From positions 923,140 through 987,139 of the forward strand of contig MU858046.1 in NCBI GenBank assembly GCA_033297075.1: a stretch of 64,000 nt of DNA. The letters are read 5' to 3'. This stretch comes from Rhypophila decipiens. Taxonomy: Eukaryota > Ascomycota > Sordariomycetes > Sordariales > Naviculisporaceae. The position numbers and the translations under genes are program-made. Below the pieces are notes generated by a model that saw nothing but the letters and a program-made list of their open reading frames with translations, did not search any database and was not told the DNA's origin. Below, piece by piece: positions 1 to 12,372 of the stretch; the first letter of the stretch is position 1, and every line of letters begins with the position of its first letter.

Positions 1-3000
1 CCGGTCTGATCTGACCTGGTTCTAGACAGTTGAGGCGCATAGGTAGGTAGGTAGGTTACCCATCACTCATCAGTTGACTAGCAGAGTTCTATTTACCCTT
101 TTCCCAGCGTCGTTTTTCCAGGTTCATGTTCAGACAACGTTGGGAGCGGCATTCTTTGGCTAAATTGTCCGGGTAAACTGATCGCTTTCCCTAGTCCCCT
201 TGGATCTGGAAGCGAAGCCGATTTGTCGGAACCCGTTTCCTCTGGCGTCTGGGCAAGGCTGTTGGTACGTTGAAACGGGGGGCTGCTTGGGTCTCGTGGG
301 GAACTTTAACCTGCCTATTTAACCGGCCGTGAGGGATGATGATATCTGAGGTGTTATATACAGTAGGTGCAGCTGAACTGAGCCCTAGCTGATGCCTCGC
401 CAGCTAGCGGGTTTTCTGCCTATCTAGTGTACCGTTGGCTACTTGGGGACTTGGCTTTTGCTTGTCTAGTAGGTCAGATGTAATGATGTCGTTTATTAGG
501 GGGTCTTGGGTCGAACTTCATATCATGCCAGTGCATCATCACTGGTGACTCTTTCTTCACCGCCAGCAGCAGCGTTTAATTTCTTCATCGAACAACCAGC
601 AGTGGAAAGCAGTTGGAAGGATAACAGACAAGCGAGAAGGGGTCCGTTTCCAACGTCAGGCAAAAAGATGGGCCCCTCGCGTGCATGTTCTAGGTAGAGT
701 GGACGGATTTCGCGGGGTGTAGGCATGGAAACCCTGGGTGATGGCTGGGGGCGATGATGTTTGGGATCTCGACAGGTGACCGTCACAGAAACAAATAGGG
801 GGCTCGGTCAATACGCTACAGCACGGCACGCATATTCTTTCACACCGACCTTGTTCCCGTCCCATGGTTCTTCTGATCCGGGGTGTTGGGAAGAATAAAA
901 TATTTCCGGAAAAGCTGGGGAAGTTATTTTGGGCCCCTCCTGGGCTGGTGGGCGTGCTACATATGGAGCAAAACGGACCGGGGATTATAGACCCATTTGC
1001 CCTGGATAGAGACGTCAACGGATGGAACGTAGTGGTTCTTCTTGCCGCATACTGCATATCTTTCACAGCGTCGTGGATGGCATTCGAGCGGCTCACGAGC
1101 AAGGTCCGAGTCTTGTGTGAAGCTGTATTCCTCAACTCATGCCGTGTCATGACGAATATGCAACTTCCTCTTTTGTATGTCTCCATCGTGGGCCATATTC
1201 CAGGAAAGTGTGCTTGAGAGTACGGTGTTCACGGCTTGGGTTCAGCTCGGTGTAGAAGTGGCCTGACGATACAGTAATTGGTCAAGACGTCGAATCCTTT
1301 GCGACTCTGACAACTGTTGATAGTCACCGTCGTGGGCGACTTATTGGACAGGAAAGGACGGGCAAAGCTTCACCAAGCCCGAGTAAGCTGTTTCCTGCAC
1401 CCAGATCTTCCAGTTTGGTTCATAAGCGGGAGTGTACGGTAGTCTGACAGCTTGTAGGCCAAAATAGGCTGCTACCCGTATGCCGGTATGCACAAGTCAG
1501 GCCTGCACGGCACTTTACTTGCACCCTTCTCTATCGGACCGGGTTTATAGTACCGTGGGAACGGGGGTGTAATTCGAAACTCGGCAGAGTACTGTATTTC
1601 TGACATTTATACGGAGTATGCAATCTCAGGATCAGCACTGAACGATTTTGAGTCCTTAAATTAGTAAGCCATAGACAGAGCATGTTGGGGATATTTCCAG
1701 TCTTCTTCTCCCGATTGTTCTCGTTTTACAAGTCCTTGACCCAATATCTGGGGCTCTCTAGTGACGAGATTTACTTGAGAATACCAAGAACCGAAAGGAG
1801 AGACCTCGCAAGTTCCAATTCTTCAGAGAACACATGCAGCTAGGCCTTTGTCTGACACCTGCAAGAGAGCATCCCCCAGGAACTTTGCAGTGTAATTCAG
1901 CACCAGGTGAGGTCGCTTTGGGGGCTCCTGGTGAGGGTGGCGAGAGTTTCTTACAAGGACTCCAGGGGAAGGTTCCCGTACCAATAAACATATGTACATA
2001 CAACGATATTCTCGCAGATAGAGGCGCACCACTTGATTATCCCCATGAAACCCTTTGCTGACCACCATGCATCCGAAATACCCACCTGTTCATGTACATG
2101 TGCTGAGGTTAATTGTGTAGTAGTATTACCTGACGAGCCAGGCACCCACGATTTCCATTCAGTTTACGGCTGCATCCGTATGGGTAATAATCACTTACCT
2201 ACTGGTACCCTCCCTCAATCCCGCCCTGAGCAAGTGACCACACCACAACCGTACACACAGACACCATCCCACAGTTTTATCAAATCACAATAGCAACAGC
2301 CCACACCATTCATCACCGCCACACCCTCCCGCCCACAGAACTCAATCTCGGCGCTGATTTGTCTGAAAACCAAGTCAGCAGAAATGGACCCTTCCGACTG
2401 GTCCAGCCACCCCCCTCCCCGTCCCAGCGGCACCGGCTCGGGGACCCGCGCCCGGGAACCCGGAGAATCATGTATGTCAGCACGGCACACACCACATGTC
2501 CATGACAGATACTTTTGGTTTCCGCTTTTGTCCAGAATCTTATCGGCTTGGCTCAGGTTGGAAAGTTACGTAGTTACTAGTAGGTAAGCTTTTATGTTTG
2601 CTGTTTTCGATAGATCTTGCTTCACCAAGAGTTTGTCCAGCAAGTACTCTATACGGAGATGCAATACCGGCCATACCCAGAGAAGACCCACCACATCTTG
2701 GGGTGATCTAGAACCAGACATACGAAGCAAGTCTAGATCTAGTGGCGCCAGCCGATCAGGTAGGGACATGAAGATGTGATACGTAACTCCTTTTGATCTT
2801 GAACCGTTTTAGGGCATCAATACCAATCGAGCCGTTTCGGTAGTCGTAAAAAAGAGGCAAAATAAATGCAAAACACAAGATAAATGCAGGGTCAGTATAC
2901 GCATACTTCTCGCTCCTCCTGCAAGGGTCCAATGTTTGGGAACGTTTGGTGTGATGATAAGTACAAGGAGAATGGGACAGAGAAGCAGGAAAGAACCCCA

Positions 3001-4503
3001 GCCCCAGGGTCCATCGAGTCTACTACACCACATGCGCACGTTATTAATGACATACATATCCATTCCGCCACAAAATGTTGCTGGCTTGGCTTGAGTATCT
3101 TTATTCGGTATACCCGTAAAGATACAGGCAGGCAGGCAAGCAGGTGGATAGAACGTGTACACCACCTGAACTACGCCACGGTAATCTCGGCCGCCCAATA
3201 CCGACTCGCAAAAAGGTTCATCAAACTTTACCATGACATGATGGAATCCGAGATGAAGAACCTTTTCTTTTTGTCCCAGTATGTAGCCGGTTGCCTGCCT
3301 GATGTGGTCAATCTCGCAAGTTGAAAGGCAGTTGGGACTTGGCAGAACAATAACTGCATAACTAGAACCCCCAATGGAAACAAAGGGTCGTGGTGTTGGC
3401 TCCAAGAAAGAAAACAACAAGATTTACTTAATAATGTATGTTTTGTTAGCCTTGGGAACAATACGTCTCAGCGTTTGTTGTCCGTTTCACTCCACCATAA
3501 CTGAAATGAATATATCGTTTTTATTTTCTATTGACTCAAAAAGTCCTTCCGGTCTCGCAGTTGATGTCAACCCATTGACAAACTAGATCAAACCCAACCA
3601 AACAAGCTTCAGTCACGCAATACAAGCGGCAGATGTGCGGATGTACATTGCATATCCTCCCCCCCCCCGCGGGGAAACATCATCTCCAATATCACATCTC
3701 TCAACTACTTCAAACTAGACTAGCTTGAGTTTGATATTGACAGAAGCGGGAGAGACAGAGTCTGGACCTCGGAGAAAAGGAAAACGGAATAAAAAAGCTT
3801 AAAAGACATAAGACAAGATAAATAACCGAATAACCGAAAAAGAAAAACGAAAAATGAGTCAGAATTATAAGTAAATATATCCAAGTTGTTATTACGTTAT
3901 TGAAATCTCAATTTAACCCATCTCAGAGAAACCATTAACAAGACGTACCTTTTATCATCACTTGGTTTCGGTGATTATTCATCCATCTTTGCTCAACTCG
4001 CTACCAGATACTATCCCAGTGTATTGTATAGTCATGTGAGACCTGTAGACTGAAAGTGGAAGAAAAAAGGCATGTTTGTTCTACAAAGAGTAATGATATG
4101 CCATTATCCTTGGGTGGTGGTTGTCTCGATTGAGCCTATGAGATAGCATAGCATTGCACCCCCTTTTGTGAAATGTTAGTCAGCAAACAAACAAAGCAAG
4201 CAAGCAAGCCACTCATCATCTTTGCTGCGAGTTGTTGTACAACATCGGTGCGTTCTCCTTGCTGATACACTCGTAGGTAGGTAGATAATTTTTGTCGGCT
4301 AGATATGTCAAGTGAGTGTATTACCCATCCAAGGGTAATCATACGAAAACACAAGGCAGAAGAACCATACGACCGACCGACCAGAAAGAAACGCCAGCTC
4401 ACCCAACACACTCCAACTCCAACTCCCTTCTCCCAGGAATCGATAGATGGTACATGTAAAACAAGGTAGGTAGTGTACATTCATCCAACGTAGATCGGTA
4501 CCA
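1..4503. other. Gene-poor stretch, no supported gene
   Basis: I find no reading frame with a recognisable domain or convincing splice structure here. The longest frames (about 120-200 codons near 0.7-1.2 kb and 2.8-3.4 kb) overlap each other on opposite strands and show no family signature. Visible simple sequence: an (AGGT)4 tract at 41-56, a C10 run at 3659-3668, and an A-rich block at about 3780-3900. It probably holds the 3' flank of the membrane-protein gene that ends at 4544, plus spacer DNA. Confidence 0.5.
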
Positions 4504-4504
4504 T

Positions 4505-4564
4505 AAAAACACACTAATTCACCAGCTGCACAACAAAAACACACTAATTCACCAGCTGCACAAC
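4505..4564. repeat. Perfect 30-bp tandem duplication over a stop codon
   Basis: Two identical 30-bp units lie head to tail at 4505-4534 and 4535-4564. On the minus strand the upstream copy encodes the last residues (VQLVN) and TAG stop of the TLC-like membrane protein. The downstream copy repeats the same peptide and TAG in the same frame, because 30 is a multiple of three. Confidence 0.95.
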
Positions 4565-6652
4565 AACAACAGGCAAGACAGCCACCCCAAGCGTAGAAAC
4601 AGCAAACTGCCACGACGAAAAGACTTGAAGAACAAAATGTAGCCGACTGGCATCATCAAGACCACCTCCAATACTACTAGTCTTGTTCCCCATGTGAGAC
4701 CCAACAACTCCCCGTGCTTGCGCTTCCTCAACCGAGGTGATAACCTTGGGCATGCCATCAGAATAAACAGCCAGCATGACAAGTCCAACCAAAGCCAGTC
4801 CCGCAGCCGAGGCCATGAACTTGGGCTGGAGGATCCTTCGCGTTGTTGTGCTGGTTGCCCTCTTCCTCGAGGAGGTCCCACGTTGTCTTGAGCTTCTTCT
4901 GGGCCGTGGGCGGGAGAGGGCATCAACTGCTACTTTGAATAATACATCAATCAAATAAACAAGCAACGGCCACTTGAGGAGGCGCTTGAATGGGTGGTTG
5001 GCGTGGAAAAGAATGCGGCGCAGTATGCTGCTGGAAGTGGGATTGCTGCTATGGGCCGCTGACATGTCGATCCAGAAGAGGGCAATGCCGCCAAGATGGA
5101 TTGCTGCTAGAGAGTAGATCCTGAAGAGTTCCACTGGCTCGTCGCGTACTACAAGAGGGAGGTTGGCGGTTGTGAGGCTGATGTCTTTACGCCTGGGGTT
5201 TATGAAGCGGCCGACGCTGGTTCGCAGAGCAAAGGCGAGGATGGCGGCCTTGTATCGGTTGTCGATCAGTCCAAAGAGGACTGCGCTCAGAATCCAAGAG
5301 TACATGGTCAGACTGAGCAGGGCGCCGATGAGCTGGAGTGGGAGGAGGCCTGGTCGTTGCGACTGCTGCTGTTCTTGGGACTGGTGAGGCGCAATGGGCT
5401 CTGCCTTTTCTTCAAAATGGAGGAGAGGCTGATACTCAGCTCCCCGTGTCTCCACCGTCGGTTTGCCAGACCCGACTCCCTCGAACAAGGAGGCCACATA
5501 GCCCATGGCATCGAGCAGTGGCCAGCTAATGACCACACATGCCAACAGGGCATGCTTGTCGACATTCCCGTGAAGAGTAGGAGTGACCAGGAGCATCGCA
5601 GCGGCAAATAGGAAGCCAACTAGCATGTTGCCTCTATTCACCCGGTTGCCCTTCACCCTCTCGTAGAGAATAAAACACGGCAGGCCGATGGGCACAATGT
5701 ATCCCCCAAGCAGACCGACCAGCACGGCCTGAAGTGTGGCCCAGGCAATGCTATGCAGCTCATCCACCGAGCTCAACGGCTTGACTCTAACCTCGTATAT
5801 GAACAGAGCCGAGAGCTCGGTGCAGACCAAGGCAAGGCCCATGATGATACCGTAAAAGCTGATGTTGAACCTTTCAGCGATGGTGATTGTTGCGGGTTGT
5901 TTCAGATCTACAGAAACCAGTTTGAGTCGCTTTGCTTCCCAGAAGGATACTTGTAACACGTATACCAAGTAGATGGTCCAACAGCCAATATCAATGACAA
6001 GCGGCGTACCCCTAGTTCCACCCTGTAGCGTCCATACGATGGCGACAAAGCAGCCAGTAACGCGGAACGCAACGATGAGCAAGACGTTGGCCGTCCCAAG
6101 CCACCACGACAGCCGTTGACTGAGCTTCCCATGCATCTTGAGCAGACGACGAGCGTTGCTGACAAACTCGCTCCAGAGACCAGCCCATGCCACGTACATC
6201 TGGCGACGGGGGATGTTGAAGGCCAAGATGGAGATCATGGCCCCGATGCTCAGGATGTGGTGGATGACGAGCTCGGGGATGGAGGCGATATGAGGCAGCT
6301 CCTGGATGTAGATGATGGCGCGGCAGCCCCAGCACCATTGTTCGGCTGTACTTAGGGGTCTGACCAAGCCGGCTATGTCGGTCTCGGTTGGTACTGTGAA
6401 GAGCGATACCGTGCATGCCATCATGGAGACGACCTTGAACATGGTCCCGAGCCAGGTGCCAAAGTAGACATTATAGCGGCGTCGGACGTCGGTCTTGAGG
6501 TGGTCAAAGAACTCTGGGTTCACCCTCTGGACCACGAACTCGAGGGAGACTTGGAGAAGAACCCATGCTGTGAGGCCTGCTAGGAAAGGGACGAAGGGGA
6601 CTTCTGGGAGCAGGGCTGTGGTGCTACAGGTTTTCTGTGCCTGCGAGTCCAT
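4544..6652 (-). CDS. TLC-like polytopic membrane protein (702 aa, single exon)
   Basis: An intronless 702-residue integral membrane protein with about 13-14 hydrophobic segments spread along its length. Residues around 115-140 contain the patch ELPHIASIPELVIHHILSIG. This resembles the conserved 'EL..HH' region of TLC (TRAM-LAG1-CLN8) proteins, which handle or sense lipids in ER-type membranes. A hydrophilic, Gln- and Ser-rich linker near residue 400-430 separates the TLC-like half from a second membrane module with further helices. A basic loop near 590-615 (SRPRPRRSSRQRG) would probably face the cytosol. No ceramide-synthase Lag1 motif is visible, so no enzymatic role is claimed. The start at 6652 is the first Met and precedes the first hydrophobic segment. 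The gene is divergent from the MFS transporter across a 783-bp gap. The 3' end carries a 30-bp tandem duplication of the stop-codon region. The TLC assignment is an inference from the motif. Confidence 0.75.
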   Translation of the reverse strand: MDSQAQKTCSTTALLPEVPFVPFLAGLTAWVLLQVSLEFVVQRVNPEFFDHLKTDVRRRYNVYFGTWLGTMFKVVSMMACTVSLFTVPTETDIAGLVRPLSTAEQWCWGCRAIIYIQELPHIASIPELVIHHILSIGAMISILAFNIPRRQMYVAWAGLWSEFVSNARRLLKMHGKLSQRLSWWLGTANVLLIVAFRVTGCFVAIVWTLQGGTRGTPLVIDIGCWTIYLVYVLQVSFWEAKRLKLVSVDLKQPATITIAERFNISFYGIIMGLALVCTELSALFIYEVRVKPLSSVDELHSIAWATLQAVLVGLLGGYIVPIGLPCFILYERVKGNRVNRGNMLVGFLFAAAMLLVTPTLHGNVDKHALLACVVISWPLLDAMGYVASLFEGVGSGKPTVETRGAEYQPLLHFEEKAEPIAPHQSQEQQQSQRPGLLPLQLIGALLSLTMYSWILSAVLFGLIDNRYKAAILAFALRTSVGRFINPRRKDISLTTANLPLVVRDEPVELFRIYSLAAIHLGGIALFWIDMSAAHSSNPTSSSILRRILFHANHPFKRLLKWPLLVYLIDVLFKVAVDALSRPRPRRSSRQRGTSSRKRATSTTTRRILQPKFMASAAGLALVGLVMLAVYSDGMPKVITSVEEAQARGVVGSHMGNKTSSIGGGLDDASRLHFVLQVFSSWQFAVSTLGVAVLPVVVVQLVN

Positions 6653-7435
6653 TATGAAGCTTTTGATGGCTCATGGGCTCTCGTCCAATGTTGATGATGG
6701 ACAGGAAGACCGGGTGAACGACAACGATGACGGTCTGGTCTATCAGAAGGGGAGTGTTGAATGCATGGAGGGTATACCGAGAACAGGACAGTTCGAGAAG
6801 GGTTTGGTGATACTGTCTCGGCTCTCGAATCTGCATGTGTCAGAATGTTCATGGAAGTTGCCGTCTCTCCAGAGGAGGCACCTCTTTGCTTTATTCATGT
6901 CTCATTCCCCAAGCCCACGCAAGACGACGCCAGACGCCCAGATTAAGTCGTGCTTCACGTATATCCACATTACATCTATCAATCCTTGAGGAATTTGATG
7001 CAAGGTTCCGTGTGAATGATGCCCAGAACAAACAGCCGGGAGCTGAAAAGGCCCAAGTCAAATGCGTACGAGGACGCAGTCTTCCCGGCGCCACTTGCTC
7101 CATGATGGACCGAAGACCCTGCAATCTTCGGCTGTGTCCCCATCATCAGTTGAGAGATATCCGAGCTTATTGCCGCAGAAGATCTATTTGGCGTCCAATT
7201 TTGCTTCTTGACCAAAAGAGAAGAACTAACCTTGGACCACTACTCTCGGATCCATATGGCGACCCCTCAAAACAGCCCGCGATAGGCTTTTTTTGTTACC
7301 TGAAGTAGGAATCCCCGGCACGAGCATTGTCTTTCGGCTTCTGATATACCGGTAGGGGTCCATCAACGCCGCTCAGATAAGCGCTAAAAACGTTGTTTTC
7401 GTGGGGCATAAGAACCAGATGACAGCCCACCTCAC
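6653..7435. promoter_or_regulatory. Divergent intergenic region (TLC-like / MFS)
   Basis: This 783-bp interval separates the start codons of two divergent genes and must hold both promoters. I see no convincing TATA box, operator or further gene. Short frames on both strands here lack family signatures. Confidence 0.5.
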
Positions 7436-9279
7436 TTGGACCCTGGGCTGCCCAAGTCTTGGAATGGACAGACGACATTTTGGCAATGTGAGAAAATGCA
7501 TCGCCATATTGAAAAGACGAGAAGCAGGGATGCCTGGTCAATCGACCGCGATGACAAGCCAATACTCGCCCGAGTGAGCTCTAGGCCGCCTCCAGTTCGA
7601 GCCAGGCATCCCGTATCGCGTCGTCGAGCAAGATGGATATACGCATTCATGCTGCTGATACATTTCATGCTAGCTGTCGACACTACCTCGGTGGTAGTTG
7701 CTCTTCCGGTAAGATAACCTGCATCTATCTGATCAATGAAAGCCGACTGCTGACATGGCAGAGTCACCGACTTAGACTATTGCGAAAGAGATGAAGGCCA
7801 GCAAGACGGCAGTCTTCAGCCTGGGAACCGTCTTCTCACTCAGCGCAACAGTCTTTCAGCAACCTGTCGCAGAACTGTCCCACGTGCTGGGGAGGAAGCC
7901 GGCATTCCTCTTCGTGCTTGCCATGTTCTTTGCTGGCTCTGTGGTGGCAGCAATGGCAAAGGATATGATAACACTCCTCGTCGGGCGAGCAATGCAGGGA
8001 TTTGCCTGTGGCGGTTCAGTCCTGGCAGCCATCATATTGACAGACCTGATCGAGCTCAAAGATCGGGCTACATGGCTGGCGTACCAGAACGGCATCCAGG
8101 CTCTGGGGCTCGTCACTGGCCCTCTGATAGGGGCCTCTCTTTTGCGGATAAGCTGGGTTCGTACCAATACCCGTCTCGCAACCAAAGATTACTGTGACAA
8201 CAGGCTGACCACGTGAACAGACTTGGCTATTTTGGATCAATTTACCAGCAATTGTGGTATCCGCTGTCGGTCTCGGTCTTCTCCTGGGCTTCGACCGGCC
8301 AAATGAGACCTACTGGGAAAGCATGGCCAAGGTGGACTGGATAGGAATGCTGATTTTCATTCCCTCAGCCGTAGCTGTCCTAGTCCCCTTCGCGATGGCG
8401 GGCATCATCTTTCAGTGGGCTTCGCTATCCGCATTTGTGCCGCTTGTGCTGGGAATCTTTGGCCTCACCTGCTTAGGTGTCCACCAGAAATATATTGCTA
8501 AGCGTCCCATGTTTCGGGCCAGGCTCTTCACCAAACCGGTGACCGTATACAGTTTCATTGGCCAGGCAGTCTTTGGGATCTGCTTGAACATGATCTTCTA
8601 CTATCTCGTTGTCTACTGGTCTGGAGTCCGCGGATACGACGAGATTATCACAGGACTATGCCTCCTTCCCGAGACCATCACGATACCGCTGGCTGCCGTT
8701 GTATGTGGCTTGGTGATGCGGCGGACTGATCGAATTCGAGTAGCCATGCTCGTGGGGTGGCCACTGACCACCTTGTCGATAGGACTGCTCTGGTATATGG
8801 ATGCTCAAACGCCTCTTGGTGTTTTATTGCTGATCAATGGCCTCGTCGGCCTGGGTGCCGGCATCATTGTGTCGGCCATGAATGTGACACTGCTGGCGTC
8901 GACCAAGAAAGCGGACAACGGCCACGCCATAGCCATGGGTATCATGTTCAAGTCAACGGGCATGTCCTTGGGCGTTGCCATTGGCACGGCTGTTTTCACG
9001 GCACGCATGGACAGCCTGCTCGATGCCGGCGCCGATACGGAGCTTGTGGCCGAATCCTTTATGAGAATGCTTCACGGTGTGAAAGACGACCCAGCGGTCC
9101 AAGAAATCATTGTGTCCACACTGAGAATACTTTGGTTAATATGCTGCGGGCTGGCCTTGGTGGCAGGCGTCTTGTGCGTGTCCTGCAGGTATCCTGGCTT
9201 CCACGATAACGACGAGCATCTACCAGAGCATACGCAAAGGTTGGAAGGTGTGGGTCCCGGAGGCAAGCAGCAGCAATAA
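7436..9279 (+). CDS. DHA2-type MFS multidrug/toxin-efflux transporter
   Basis: Three exons (7436-7708, 7776-8156, 8221-9279) encode about 570 residues with roughly 14 hydrophobic helices, as usual for the 14-spanner drug:H+ antiporter family. Both introns (67 and 64 bp) are phase 0. Joining the first exons restores the helix-1 signature DTTSVVVALP-TIAKEM. The GR(K) of the loop 2-3 signature appears in ELSHVLGRK, and the helix-4 R..QG motif in GRAMQGFACGG. The third exon opens with TWLFWINLP, typical just after the middle of helix 6. The family exports drugs, mycotoxins or metabolites across the plasma membrane using the proton gradient. Substrate cannot be told and no biosynthetic cluster is visible. 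The start is uncertain: Met at 7436 or the in-frame Met at 7496, both before a basic cytosolic leader. Confidence 0.9.
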
Positions 9280-11142
9280 GTCCAGTTTAACCACTGAAAG
9301 ATTGGTCAAATGATTCTGGCAATCGTGTATAGCTGGTTGTTCAAGAAGCCCCTTTTCGTCCTGATGTTGATCGCTCTCAGGGGGTGGTCTTTCGCTTCGT
9401 GTATATACTTGTTACGTCAAGATGGGGAGTCTGTCGTCTATGTTGGCACAAGAAAAATAGATCACGGTAGATACTGCCCGATTTAGAGACCATTTTTCAA
9501 TATCGAGGAGATGGTGCTCGCCGACAAGTATTGTGATCAACAATGGTGTTGACCAGCAGCCAGCCATCCATTTTCCCGAGGAGTGGATGCTGTGACGTCG
9601 ACAGCAAGCTGTAAGACAGATTGTTGCTGGCCTCGGTGATGTGTAACCTCATCTGGGGAAATGGAGGGCCCAAAAGGACGTCGATCCCCCATAAGCAGAT
9701 CCGGTGATTTCTCCAGTGTGACCAGATCCAATATTCGGCCGACGTCAGAGATTGGGGATCTCCAAGTCACCCTCGTCGCCGGGAATGGTAGGTGGCCTGC
9801 GGGGTAACGAATGCAATCGAGATCTGTGTTCGACATTCTGCACAACACAGAACTCTATTCAGACCCCATTGTCCATAAACCCAAATTGTTGAAGTCAATC
9901 ATGGGTCCATGACTTAATGCCGATCATCCAAAGGCATGTGAATCCGGCAGATACAACCCAAGACAGCTGTTTCCTTGCACTAGCTCGTGGGCGGAATGAT
10001 TTGAGCCTCGGCGCCTCTCGGCGTAGAAGCCATCACGATTGTGCCATATCCCCTGCTCGAGCATAACCGAGGGGTGAGAAGTGAGAGGGTCGGTATGTAC
10101 ATGTGGTCATGCTCATCGATATAGTAATTGTTGAGCTATTTGCGCCGTGTTCAATTGTTCATCGTCGAGTGGCTGGGAGGAATGGGGAGCCTTGTCGGCC
10201 TCTGGGTGAAGTTCTGAGCACTGGCAGCATTCGTCTTGTGACATGATGTAAGCCCCAACGATAGAAGGTTGATAGAAACAACACGATAAAGGCGTCCCCT
10301 AGGCAGGTACGACGCACAGCGGTGGTTAGGAAAACAGGGATGTTGTGAGCTTGTGGAGATGGCAGCATGGTGTAAACGATTGCTGAAAGATAAAAAGAAA
10401 AAAATTAATTGAATAAAAAAACAAATAATAAATCAACATATTCATTTTCCATTTTCCTGCTGATCAACCCGGGCAGAACTTGGAAAAGCTGCTGGAGAAG
10501 AACAGTGACTTTGGTCCCCAGACCCACCTTGTACCTGTCCCAAATCTCTGGGCAAAGGGTGTTTGGTGTTTCAATCCATGTCAAATGATGTTAAGCCACC
10601 CCTGACCATGTTCCTTCCGGGGTAAGGGCGACCAGGGGCCCACCTTCCAGAAGCACTCGCTAATGACCCAATCGACCAATCAGGTAACAGAACACAGCCT
10701 TGATCGCAGCAAACCCACGGACCGGAAGCGCAACCCGGCGCACGGGGTAAAACAAGGGGCGCTTTCTTTGCAGAAACAAAACACCATTACAATTCCTTCT
10801 GGAGCCCTTTTGGAATTTTCCTCTCTGGCCCAGGCCGATTAGCGAACGGCCTTGTTGTCCGGATCGAGCTCGTGAGTGTCCGAGATGAGAATAAAGAACC
10901 GACGAAACAAAATGTCCAAAATAGCTGCAGCAACTCGGACGTTTCAAATTTGGTGATTTTTTTCGTTCTAGCCCTTGAAAACCAACGCACTGGAGCTGGC
11001 ATAAACCTTTTGTTCTTCTTGGGACCTTCTGGCGCAGTTCCAGAAACTTGGATCTCGGACCAGGACATGCACGCTTCACGATGCTGGGCACAGACGCTTG
11101 TCTGGTGAAAACTTGGAATGATGGAAACCCCAGCTAATGTTT

Positions 11143-11691
11143 CTAGTGCATTTTTGGGAGTTCACCGTATTCAATCGGTGAGGCCATGTTCATTTCATCT
11201 TTCTCACTCCGGTCCAGGTCACGAACGAAACAGATAATATCATGAGAGCACGAACTTGGAGCAAGGACAGGCCTTGTTATTCTGAGAAGGTCAAAGTGTT
11301 CTTTGATAATGAAGAACCAGGGCGGCCATTTAACTAGAAAGGATTCCGACTGTGCCGTTGTGCGATTTGAATCCAGGAACAGGGAATATGGGATAGGTGG
11401 TATTGGCGATTCACTATCCGTACAAACAACAATGTCCCATTTTGATGCATAGCACTCAGTGGTTTTTGAAGCACAAAGTTTGTAACTTGTGTCAAGTGGT
11501 TTGCGACTCTCGAACTTGCCGTATCTGAGATACAGTGACAGTGACTGCGGAGATACTACTATAGTATCCCCGGTTGGCTGTTGAGAAACGGGTGCAATCC
11601 ACATCTTAATACCATCTCTCATGAAGTTGGAACGGACAGAAAGACCTTCGAGCCTGAGTGGCATTATCTCCGTGCTGAATCGGTTCATCAC
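11143..11691 (-). CDS. Possible hypothetical protein (182 aa)
   Basis: An uninterrupted 182-codon frame that starts with Met and has no overlapping longer frame. It contains the mixed hydrophobic/charged patches KWPPWFFIIKEHFDLLRITR and HDIICFVRDLDRSEKDE, which look more protein-like than neighbouring spurious frames. No domain, signal peptide or clear splice sites are recognised, and there is no gene nearby to suggest a role. It could equally be a chance open frame in spacer DNA. Confidence 0.2.
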   Translation of the reverse strand: MMNRFSTEIMPLRLEGLSVRSNFMRDGIKMWIAPVSQQPTGDTIVVSPQSLSLYLRYGKFESRKPLDTSYKLCASKTTECYASKWDIVVCTDSESPIPPIPYSLFLDSNRTTAQSESFLVKWPPWFFIIKEHFDLLRITRPVLAPSSCSHDIICFVRDLDRSEKDEMNMASPIEYGELPKMH

Positions 11692-12340
11692 GGTCTTTCC
11701 GGCAGTATTATTTGCACTATAAGATGGTAATGTACATACAGGTGTAAACCTCAGTATATGTAGTCCATATTCCTGGTATTAGCACTAAACATAGCTCAAG
11801 GTAGCCACTGGATTTCGCTTCTTGCCGGTCACAAGTAAATGGTAAGGTACGGAGTAATTTGCACACGGAATACGGCCGGGCGCACTGACATGGCCGAGAT
11901 AGACGGCGCATGAACGGGTCTGTTCAGGGTTCTGAATACTTGCACTAGCGTTCTGCAAATCCGGTTCGACCGCCCGGGCGAACGGTGGCTGCCCTTGGCA
12001 TTTGGTGATTTACGCTTTGGATTACAGGAATTCCTTCAGCGAATTACGTATTACAAACATGAAAACAGGTCGATGTGAAGTGTGAAAGTGAAAGCAGTTC
12101 AATGTTGAAATTGAGCCTCACTTCATGACAAGGCCACGTGGATTTACATCGCCGCATTGCATGAGAGATCTCTTCGTCTGATGATTAAACGGCAATCATG
12201 TGAAGTGGCTCTGTTCTGGGGATGGACATTGGGATCGCTATAAGACGGTCATGATATATGTTCATGGCATGATCGTCCATGGCGACAAGGATCAGCTATT
12301 TTATAAATTATATTTATTCGAGTTAAATATTTAATGGTTT

Positions 12341-12372
12341 TTTTTTTATAAAAAAAAAAAATAAAAAAAAAA
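12341..12372. repeat. Poly(T)/poly(A) low-complexity tract
   Basis: A T-run of about nine followed by TA and long A-runs forms an almost pure A/T tract of about 32 bp inside AT-rich DNA. No gene is associated with it. Confidence 0.9.

Noticed and set aside
656..1217. Overlapping frames of 117 (plus) and 176 (minus) codons
   Set aside because: Mutually antisense, no recognisable motif, and the hydrophobic patch alone is not evidence of a gene.
2809..3420. 203-codon minus-strand frame
   Set aside because: Overlaps a 146-codon frame on the other strand, shows no domain or splice support, and composition looks random.
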